DNA from: an uncultured Pseudomonadales bacterium
GTDB taxonomy: Bacteria; Pseudomonadota; Gammaproteobacteria; Pseudomonadales; Cellvibrionaceae
Assembly (NCBI GenBank): GCA_938048505.1
Contig: CALIUX010000286.1
Location: 1 to 5,844 of the forward strand
DNA length: 5,844 nt
Direction of reading: 5' to 3'
Shown: positions 1-4,585 of the stretch, in pieces
How positions within the stretch are numbered: position 1 is the first letter of the stretch
Layout of the letters: each line of letters begins with the position of its first letter
Notes under the pieces: model-generated
Databases searched by the model: none
The model's input: only the letters and a program-made list of their open reading frames with translations
Told to the model about the DNA's origin: nothing
Translations under genes and position numbers: made by a program

Positions 1-1
1 T

Positions 2-121
2 TATGGAGGAGTGTTTGTGCCAAATGTAACTGAAGTGCATATTGGTATTGGTGGGAGCGCAGGGCTTACAGCCAGCTTTGACAATCTTGTTGTCTCTGAT
101 TCACCCATAGGCTGTAATTAG
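2..121 (+). CDS. C-terminal end of an unidentified, possibly exported lectin-like protein (5' truncated)
   Basis: An open frame enters from the left edge and stops at TAG (119-121), leaving 39 codons. The visible residues are glycine- and beta-branched-rich (VHIGIGGSAGLTASF, then DNLVVSDSP, ending IGCN). The pattern of a glycine-rich strand followed by 'ASFDNLVVSD' resembles the last strand of concanavalin-A-like (LamG or glucanase-type) jelly-roll domains, which often close with 'FDNVxV'. That is a family resemblance, not an identification. The frame is supported by its uninterrupted reading to the edge, its stop, and the terminator that follows 20 bases later. The protein was probably secreted or surface-exposed, by analogy with such domains. 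No function can be assigned from this fragment. Confidence 0.6.
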   Translation, partial: YGGVFVPNVTEVHIGIGGSAGLTASFDNLVVSDSPIGCN

Positions 122-141
122 CCCCTGTTAGTGCTTTCTCC

Positions 142-173
142 AAAAGGCCTTAGCAATAGCTAAGGCCTTTTTT
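142..173 (+). terminator. Rho-independent terminator of the upstream gene
   Basis: A perfect 13-bp stem pairs 142-154 with 159-171 around a four-base AATA loop. The core is GGCCTTAGC against GCTAAGGCC, and the T run spans 168-173. It lies 20 bases after the upstream stop codon and insulates that gene from the ribosomal protein operon. A four-A run on the 5' arm gives at most weak activity on the other strand. Confidence 0.9.
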
Positions 174-184
174 GTGGTTTTATC

Positions 185-213
185 TTGCGGATTTGGCTTG
201 AGTCTTATAGAAT
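185..213 (+). promoter_or_regulatory. Predicted sigma-70 promoter of the rpsF-rpsR-rplI operon
   Basis: The -35 candidate is TTGCGG (185-190). A 17-base spacer separates it from TAGAAT (208-213), which matches the -10 consensus at 5 of 6 positions. The bases after the -10 box, CCGCGCCCCG, are strikingly GC-rich, like the discriminators of stable-RNA and ribosomal protein promoters that ppGpp and DksA repress in gammaproteobacteria. Transcription would begin near 220, giving a leader of about 110 bases before rpsF. The -35 box is weak. The position between a terminator and the first operon gene supports the call; stringent control is inferred. Confidence 0.6.
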
Positions 214-267
214 CCGCGCCCCGATTCCATCGTTATCGCATCAATTGTGTTTTAAATTAATGCTATT

Positions 268-300
268 TAAACGGTGGTTCTCCTTGCTTCACCGCGTTTA
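268..300 (+). promoter_or_regulatory. Predicted S6:S18 complex-binding leader element (autoregulation)
   Basis: In the rpsF leader a perfect 6-bp stem pairs TAAACG (268-273) with CGTTTA (295-300). Immediately inside the 3' arm lies CCG (292-294), and 274-291 forms a weak inner hairpin through GTG or TG pairing with CA(C) at 290-292. The known S6:S18 complex-binding motif in rpsF leaders is a conserved CCG in a bulge flanked by a stem and a hairpin, mimicking the S6:S18 site on 16S rRNA. This element has those parts in the expected place, 30 bases upstream of the rpsF start. An alternative fold pairs the CCG with CGG (272-274) in a longer stem with a two-base bulge. The role as a repressor site is inferred from that resemblance. 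Confidence 0.65.
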
Positions 301-317
301 GTGGGAAGCTTAACCCG

Positions 318-324
318 TAAGGAG
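318..324 (+). promoter_or_regulatory. Shine-Dalgarno of rpsF, fixing its start
   Basis: TAAGGAG lies six bases before the ATG at 331. It decides the start against an in-frame GTG at 274, which sits inside the regulatory hairpin and would add 19 residues not found in S6 proteins. Confidence 0.88.
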
Positions 325-330
325 CTTATA

Positions 331-780
331 ATGCGTCATTACGAAATTGTGTTTCTGGTCCACCCTGATCAGTCAGAGCAGGTACCTAGTATGGTTGAGC
401 GCTATTCAGCGTCTATAACCGATGCAGGTGGTGCGGTTCATCGCTACGAAGACTGGGGTCGTCGTCAGCTTGCTTACTCTATTAACAAGATTCATAAAGC
501 ACATTACGTTCTCTTGAACGTTGAATGTACTGATGAAGTGCTTGAAGAGCTTACAACCACTTTCCGTTACAACGATGCTGTATTACGTAGCATGGTTGTG
601 CGTATGGATGAAGCTGTTACTGGCGAATCACATATCATGAAAGCGGAAAATGAAAGCCGTGAGCGTAAGCAGCGTGTTGAGCGTCGTCAAGAAGAAGCGG
701 CCTCACGCACTGAAAATACTGAAGCGACCGAAGCGACCGAAGGTGGCAACGGTGAAGAAGCACAGGCTGAGGAGAAGTAA
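331..780 (+). CDS. rpsF: 30S ribosomal protein S6
   Basis: S6 binds the central domain of 16S rRNA as a heterodimer with S18 on the platform of the 30S subunit. The 149-residue product begins [17 protein letters not shown], nearly the E. coli sequence, and carries the family block [10 protein letters not shown] (residues 40-49), then [10 protein letters not shown] and [14 protein letters not shown] (79-91). The globular domain ends near residue 100. After it comes a charged tail (about 105-149), first Arg-rich ([13 protein letters not shown]), then acidic with a TEATEATE repeat, ending AEEK. E. coli S6 is about 131-135 residues, so the tail is longer here. The start is the ATG behind a good Shine-Dalgarno. 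It is first in the operon, with two bases between its stop and rpsR. No priB lies between rpsF and rpsR as it does in E. coli. Confidence 0.98.
   Translation: MRHYEIVFLVHPDQSEQVPSMVERYSASITDAGGAVHRYEDWGRRQLAYSINKIHKAHYVLLNVECTDEVLEELTTTFRYNDAVLRSMVVRMDEAVTGESHIMKAENESRERKQRVERRQEEAASRTENTEATEATEGGNGEEAQAEEK
721..738 (+). repeat. Two-copy 9-base tandem repeat in the rpsF tail
   Basis: GAAGCGACC occurs twice in direct succession (721-729, 730-738), and a third partial unit GAAGG follows at 739. It encodes the EATEAT part of the disordered S6 tail. Being a multiple of three, copy number could change without breaking the frame. Confidence 0.85.
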
Positions 781-782
781 TC

Positions 783-1010
783 ATGGCTCGTTTTTTCCGT
801 CGTCGTAAGTTTTGCCGTTTTACCGCTGAAGGCGTTGATCAGATCGATTATAAAGATCTTGAGACTCTTAAAGCATACATCACTGAAACCGGCAAGATCG
901 TTCCTAGCCGTATCACTGGCACCAAAGCAAAGTATCAGCGTCAATTAGCAACTGCTGTTAAGCGTGCGCGTTACATTGCTTTATTGCCTTACACTGACAG
1001 CCACGAATAA
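783..1010 (+). CDS. rpsR: 30S ribosomal protein S18
   Basis: S18 partners S6 on the 30S platform. The product is 75 residues, exactly the E. coli length, and opens [19 protein letters not shown]. That includes the basic N-terminal patch and Cys11. The conserved rRNA-binding block [19 protein letters not shown] follows (residues 37-55), then the C-terminal [16 protein letters not shown]. Ala2 after the initiator Met is the residue RimI acetylates in E. coli S18. The Shine-Dalgarno GAGGAG (769-774) lies inside the end of rpsF, eight bases before the ATG, so translation is probably coupled to rpsF and yields the equal amounts needed for the S6:S18 heterodimer. Confidence 0.98.
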   Translation: MARFFRRRKFCRFTAEGVDQIDYKDLETLKAYITETGKIVPSRITGTKAKYQRQLATAVKRARYIALLPYTDSHE

Positions 1011-1021
1011 GGGGTCGCCAG

Positions 1022-1468
1022 ATGGAAGTTATTCTACTTGAGAAAGTTGGTCGCCTTGGCACTGTTGGTGATAAGGTCAATGTTAAGTCTGGTTTTGGCC
1101 GTAACTACTTGTTACCCCAAGGTAAGGCGATTACTGCTACTGCGACTAACGTTGCACAGTTTGAAGCACGCCGCCAAGAGCTTGAAGCAGCAGCGAGCGA
1201 TAAACTCGTTTCAGCTAATGCTCGTGCCGGACAGCTTGAAGAACTCATTGTAACCATCAAAGCCAATGCAGGCGATGAAGGTAAACTGTTTGGTTCAATT
1301 GGCGCACGTGACATTGCAGAAGCTATTACAGCTGCTGGTGTAAAAGTTGCGAAGTCTGAAGTGAAGTTACCAGAAGGTACTTTGCGTGAGACTGGCGAGT
1401 TTGACATCAATGTTCAATTGCACGTTGACGTGATCCAAATCGTTAAGTTAGTTATCGAAGCTGAATAA
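1022..1468 (+). CDS. rplI: 50S ribosomal protein L9
   Basis: L9 is a dumbbell-shaped protein bound to 23S rRNA at the base of the L1 stalk; it affects reading-frame maintenance. The 148 residues match the usual 148-149. The N-terminal domain carries the full L9 signature spanning G13 to G34, with V21, G24-F25, N28-Y29-L30 and G34 all present. A long Ala/Glu-rich connecting helix covers about residues 42-75 ([15 protein letters not shown] and onward). The C-terminal domain contains [15 protein letters not shown] (84-98) and [16 protein letters not shown]. The start follows AAGGGG (1009-1014) by seven bases, eleven bases after the rpsR stop. It is the last gene of the operon, followed 22 bases later by a terminator. 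Confidence 0.98.
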   Translation: MEVILLEKVGRLGTVGDKVNVKSGFGRNYLLPQGKAITATATNVAQFEARRQELEAAASDKLVSANARAGQLEELIVTIKANAGDEGKLFGSIGARDIAEAITAAGVKVAKSEVKLPEGTLRETGEFDINVQLHVDVIQIVKLVIEAE

Positions 1469-1490
1469 GCTTCTTTAATACTGCCTTTAC

Positions 1491-1530
1491 AAAAAAGCAT
1501 GAGTGGAGATAATCCGCTCATGCTTTTTTT
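1491..1530 (+). terminator. Rho-independent terminator of the ribosomal protein operon
   Basis: The stem pairs GCATGAGTGGA (1497-1507) with TCCGCTCATGC (1513-1523). That is 11 bp, with one G-T wobble, around a five-base GATAA loop. Seven Ts follow (1524-1530), and six As precede the stem (1491-1496) and can extend the pairing. It separates rpsF-rpsR-rplI from dnaB, so dnaB needs its own promoter or depends on read-through. Confidence 0.93.
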
Positions 1531-1534
1531 ATAT

Positions 1535-1562
1535 CTGTTGATTTTATAGCTGTTAATTTTAT
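1535..1562 (+). repeat. Direct repeat in the dnaB upstream region
   Basis: CTGTTGATTTTAT (1535-1547) recurs as CTGTTAATTTTAT (1550-1562), 12 of 13 bases identical at a 15-base period. It fills most of the gap between the rplI terminator and dnaB. It may be chance in AT-rich DNA or a protein-binding site; its function is unknown. Confidence 0.55.
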
Positions 1563-1565
1563 CCT
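1538..1565 (+). promoter_or_regulatory. Weak candidate promoter for dnaB
   Basis: TTGATT (1538-1543, 4 of 6 to the -35 consensus) and TATCCT (1560-1565, 4 of 6 to the -10 consensus) are separated by 16 bases. This would place the transcript start near 1572, about 34 bases before the dnaB ATG. Some promoter is expected because a strong terminator lies just upstream; the exact boxes are uncertain. Confidence 0.3.
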
Positions 1566-1605
1566 GCTGCTTTCTTTTTGTTTGCACCTTATATGATGAC
1601 GCAAT

Positions 1606-3015
1606 ATGGCTGATACCGACCCCGATTACCCTGATTACTATTACGATGGTGGCGCAACTGAAACGAAGCCTGCCTCGACTTTGCCGAATTCAATAGAGGC
1701 TGAGCGTTCAGTGCTGGGTGGGTTAATGGTTGACCCCTCGGTTTTTGATGCGGTTTGTGAGGTGGTTTCAGAAGGCGATTTTTATGCATCGAGCCATAAA
1801 AAAATGTTTGCGGCGATGCTGCACCTTTCCGAACAAGACCAACCCATTGACGTTATTACCGTTTCAGAGGAGCTACAGCGCCGCGAAGTGCTGGATGCGG
1901 TAGGTGGATTAGCGTATCTCGCTGACTTGGCGAGCAGTGTTGCCGGTTCGGCTAATGTTGGTGCTTACGCTCGTATTGTGCGAGAACGCTCAACCCTTAG
2001 ACAGCTGATTGTTGCGGCAGGTGATATTAGCCAAGCCAGTTATAGCCCGGGTGAATTAGGCTCTGATGAGCTACTCCAACTAGCTGAAAAAAGATTACTC
2101 GAAATTGCAGAAGACCGCCCTAAAGAAGGCGGCTTCGAAGGCGTTAATTCTCTCTTAAAATCAACCGTTTCAAAGATTGATAAGCTTTTTCGCTCCGACA
2201 GTGACTTAACGGGCATCTCAACCGGATTGACTGACCTTGATGAGCGGACTGCTGGTTGGCAGCCAGGTGAGCTGATTATTTTGGCTGCCAGACCCTCAAT
2301 GGGGAAAACGGCCCTTGCACTCAACTTTGTTGAGTCAGCGTTAATGACACAAGAAAAGCCAACGCTCATCTTCAGTATGGAGATGCCTTCTGATTCGCTT
2401 GTCATGCGTATGCTTTCATCTATTGGACGTATTGACCAAGGCCGTATTCGTAACGGTAAATTGCTGGAAGATGATTGGCCTAAACTTGAAGCGGCTGCGC
2501 GTAAGCTAAAAGATAAATTGCTGTTTATTGATGATACGCCAGGTCTCACACCGAATGATGTGCGGGCACGCGTCAAACGCATTGTACGAGAACACGGAAA
2601 CCCAGGCGTGATCATGCTGGATTACCTCCAACTCATGCACGTCGCCGGGAATAGTGACGGGCGTACACAAGAGATTTCTGAAATCTCTCGTTCTTTAAAA
2701 GCATTAGCCAAAGAATACGATTGTCCTGTTATTGCTTTGTCTCAGTTGAATCGAAGTGTAGAATCGCGGCCGAATAAGCGTCCCATGAACAGTGATTTGC
2801 GTGAATCGGGTGCGATCGAGCAGGATGCAGATGTCATCCTCTTCATCTATCGCGATGAATACTACAACGAAGAAAGCCCCGATAAAGGCATTGCAGAGTT
2901 AATTGTGGGTAAGCAGCGTAATGGTGAAATCGGTACTTGCCGAGCAGCCTTTGTGGGCAAATTTACGCGTTTTGAAAACTTGGCGCCCGAATACTTTGAA
3001 AATGATATGCACTAG
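1606..3015 (+). CDS. dnaB: Replicative DNA helicase DnaB
   Basis: DnaB is the hexameric helicase that moves 5'-3' on the lagging strand at replication forks and recruits primase. The 469 residues match E. coli (471). The N-terminal domain runs from about 28 (LPNSIEAERSVLGGLMVDP) to about 130, then a linker. The RecA-like motor has Walker A ARPSMGKTA (228-236, K234), the catalytic glutamate in FSMEMP (E259), Walker B VIMLDYLQLM (335-344, D339), the SQLNRSVE segment (379-386), DLRESGAIEQDADVI (397-411) and the arginine-finger region GKQRNG (435-440). No intein or insertion is present. The first 20 residues are acidic and Tyr-rich (DPDYPDYYYDGG) and look disordered. No clear Shine-Dalgarno precedes the ATG; an in-frame TGA at 1597 rules out an upstream start, and the length supports this one. 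Confidence 0.97.
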   Translation: MADTDPDYPDYYYDGGATETKPASTLPNSIEAERSVLGGLMVDPSVFDAVCEVVSEGDFYASSHKKMFAAMLHLSEQDQPIDVITVSEELQRREVLDAVGGLAYLADLASSVAGSANVGAYARIVRERSTLRQLIVAAGDISQASYSPGELGSDELLQLAEKRLLEIAEDRPKEGGFEGVNSLLKSTVSKIDKLFRSDSDLTGISTGLTDLDERTAGWQPGELIILAARPSMGKTALALNFVESALMTQEKPTLIFSMEMPSDSLVMRMLSSIGRIDQGRIRNGKLLEDDWPKLEAAARKLKDKLLFIDDTPGLTPNDVRARVKRIVREHGNPGVIMLDYLQLMHVAGNSDGRTQEISEISRSLKALAKEYDCPVIALSQLNRSVESRPNKRPMNSDLRESGAIEQDADVILFIYRDEYYNEESPDKGIAELIVGKQRNGEIGTCRAAFVGKFTRFENLAPEYFENDMH

Positions 3016-3117
3016 TGAGTGAGCTTGCTGACCTCAATCATGCAATCCAATGCCTCTTTTAGTGCTTTTTTCTCGAAGCGTATTTGCCCTAGCTAGAATG
3101 TTAAGTGAATAATTATT

Positions 3118-3972
3118 ATGCAGAACTTTCATCACATTGACTCCCTGCGTGAAGCATTAAATGTACATCGTGAGCAAGGCAAAACGATTGGTTTTGTGCC
3201 CACAATGGGTAACTTACACAAAGCGCATATTGCGTTGGTCGAACAGGCGAAAGCATTATGTGATGTTGTTGTGGCCAGCATTTTTGTGAATCGTTTGCAG
3301 TTTGGCCTTAACGAAGATTGGGATCGTTACCCGCGTACGCTCAAAGCAGATTCTGAAAAGCTAGCCGCGGTGGATTGTGACTATCTTTTTTGCCCTGATG
3401 AGCATGAAATCTACCCTAACGGTATGGATGAGCAAGCTAAGGTGATTGTACCGAGCATGGCCAATGTTTTATGTGGTGCCAGTCGCCCCGGTCACTTTGA
3501 TGGTGTGACAACCGTTGTCACAAAGTTGTTTAATATAGTCCAGCCAAACCTTGCTGTGTTTGGTGTAAAAGACTACCAACAGCTTGCCATTATCCGTCGC
3601 ATGGTTGAAGACTTATGCTTACCTGTGCAGGTTGTTGCGGGTGACATTGTCCGTGAGGCAGATGGCCTAGCAATGAGCTCGCGCAATGGTTTTATTACAG
3701 AACAAGAGCGCCCCAAGGCTAACCAGCTAAACCGCTCTCTTAACGATATTGCTGAAGCGTTACGCGGTGGCAGCAAAGACTTTTTAGCACTTGAAAAAGC
3801 CGCAGAAAAACAGATTATCGCTGCAGGTTTTAAACCTGATTACATCACCATCTGTGAAAGCCATCAATTGCAGCCTGCCGCAGTTGATGATGTGAATTTG
3901 ACCATTTTGGGTGCGATGTATACCGAGTCAGCCCGCCTGATTGATAATGTGAGTGTGACTTTATCGTCGTAA
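3118..3972 (+). CDS. panC: Pantothenate synthetase (pantoate-beta-alanine ligase)
   Basis: PanC joins pantoate and beta-alanine with ATP, through a pantoyl-adenylate, to make pantothenate in the cytoplasm. The 284 residues match the family length. Family landmarks are PTMGNLH (28-34), H34 and H37, Q61, RYPRTL (70-75), [10 protein letters not shown] (121-130), FGVKDYQQ (148-155, with K151, D152, Q155) and MSSRN (186-190). Numbering coincides with E. coli. Two substitutions stand out: the nucleotidyltransferase HxGH motif reads HKAH (Gly36 to Ala, codon GCG at 3223), and VNPxQF reads VNRLQF (Pro59 to Arg, codon CGT at 3292). All catalytic side chains remain, so the enzyme is probably active. 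The ribosome site is weak. No terminator separates it from dnaB, so read-through from dnaB is possible. Confidence 0.95.
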   Translation: MQNFHHIDSLREALNVHREQGKTIGFVPTMGNLHKAHIALVEQAKALCDVVVASIFVNRLQFGLNEDWDRYPRTLKADSEKLAAVDCDYLFCPDEHEIYPNGMDEQAKVIVPSMANVLCGASRPGHFDGVTTVVTKLFNIVQPNLAVFGVKDYQQLAIIRRMVEDLCLPVQVVAGDIVREADGLAMSSRNGFITEQERPKANQLNRSLNDIAEALRGGSKDFLALEKAAEKQIIAAGFKPDYITICESHQLQPAAVDDVNLTILGAMYTESARLIDNVSVTLSS

Positions 3973-4041
3973 TATGAACCGGTTTAGTGATGACAATCGC
4001 TGGAACCCGCTCAAGATGCATCGCTCATTGAATACCACTGA

Positions 4042-4049
4042 TATATAAT
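4042..4049 (+). promoter_or_regulatory. Candidate promoter -10 region for panD
   Basis: A consensus TATAAT (4044-4049) and an overlapping extended form, TGA (4039-4041) followed by TATATA (4042-4047), lie in the 129-base gap before panD. No good -35 is visible at 16-18 bases; TTGAAT at 4028 is only 10 bases away. An extended -10 promoter is plausible, starting about 45 bases before the ATG. Confidence 0.35.
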
Positions 4050-4087
4050 GCAGCACAATGGCACTGAGTGCTTTATACCGAATGAAA

Positions 4088-4093
4088 GAGAGA
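4088..4093 (+). promoter_or_regulatory. Purine-rich ribosome site of panD, fixing its start
   Basis: GAGAGA sits eight bases before the ATG at 4102. With the family length, it favours that ATG over an in-frame ATG at 4048, which would add 18 residues foreign to PanD and would overlap the candidate -10 box. Confidence 0.55.
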
Positions 4094-4101
4094 AAGATGT
4101 T

Positions 4102-4482
4102 ATGTACTCTACGCTGTTAAAAGGCAAGTTACATATGGCCCGCGTGACACAGGCTGAGCTGTGGTATGACGGTTCTTGCGCCATTGATAGTGATTTAGTC
4201 AAATTGGCGGGTTTACGTGAGTTTGAAAAGATCGATATCTATAATGTTGATAATGGTGAGCGTTTTAGTACCTACGTAATCCTTGCTGAAGCGGGCTCAA
4301 AAACTATTTCAATGAATGGCGCTGCTGCACGAAGAGTGCAGGTGGGTGATCGTGTGATTATTGCCGCTTATGGCCAGTATGCAGAAGCAGACTTGGCTGA
4401 TCATGCCCCCAAGTTGGTCTATTTGGCAGAGGGTAACGCGGTTGAGCGCACGACGAATACCATTCCTGTGCAGGTGGATTAG
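4102..4482 (+). CDS. panD: Aspartate 1-decarboxylase (pyruvoyl-dependent proenzyme)
   Basis: PanD decarboxylates L-aspartate to beta-alanine, the second substrate of PanC just upstream. The 126 residues equal the E. coli length. The self-cleavage site is intact: Gly24-Ser25 within YDGSCAID, where Ser25 becomes the N-terminal pyruvoyl group of the alpha chain. Lys9, Tyr22, Arg54, Thr57, Tyr58 and Asn72 (in MNGAAA) match the E. coli positions used for cleavage and catalysis. The C terminus ends IPVQVD, like IPVQVA in E. coli. The gene is 129 bases after panC with a possible own promoter, and is followed by a strong terminator. Whether it needs a maturation factor like enterobacterial PanM cannot be told here. 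Confidence 0.97.
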   Translation: MYSTLLKGKLHMARVTQAELWYDGSCAIDSDLVKLAGLREFEKIDIYNVDNGERFSTYVILAEAGSKTISMNGAAARRVQVGDRVIIAAYGQYAEADLADHAPKLVYLAEGNAVERTTNTIPVQVD

Positions 4483-4530
4483 TATCGATTATGCTGCTTT
4501 GCGATGAGGGCCTGATTCTTGAATAATGCC

Positions 4531-4580
4531 TTTCAGCCATAAAAAAACCTGCTTTAACGCAGGTTTTTTTATGGCTGAAA
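4531..4580. terminator. Bidirectional terminator between panD and bioA
   Basis: A perfect 22-bp inverted repeat pairs 4531-4552 with 4559-4580 around a six-base loop (TTTAAC). The inner ACCTGC/GCAGGT core is followed by seven Ts (4564-4570), and the matching seven As (4541-4547) supply the U run for the opposite strand. It ends five bases before the bioA stop and 48 bases after panD, so one structure ends both converging transcripts. Confidence 0.94.
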
Positions 4581-4585
4581 TAAGC

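Noticed and set aside
274..330. GTG at 274 as an alternative, longer start of rpsF
   Set aside because: It lies in the leader hairpin, has no ribosome site, and adds residues absent from S6 proteins; the ATG at 331 has TAAGGAG at the right distance.
1105..1410. 101-codon open frame antisense to rplI
   Set aside because: It is a shadow of an L9 gene that is conserved in full; the translation is low-complexity Ser/Ala and there is no start context.
2040..2615. 191-codon open frame antisense to dnaB
   Set aside because: It mirrors the conserved helicase frame, has no ribosome site, and its Ser/Arg-rich product resembles no family I know.
2670..2688. Short inverted repeat AGAGATTT / AAATCTCT inside dnaB
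   Set aside because: It encodes the conserved QEISEIS segment, lacks a T run, and is explained by the repeated EIS codons.
3016..3060. Possible terminator after dnaB
   Set aside because: The only hairpin (GTGAGC/GCTGAC) has a mismatch and no T run; the T-rich stretch at 3065-3071 has no stem before it.
3084..3113. Possible panC promoter TTGCCC with AATAAT at 18 bases, or TAGAAT at 3094
   Set aside because: The first would start transcription at the ATG itself, and the second lacks a usable -35; neither is strong enough to list as a feature.
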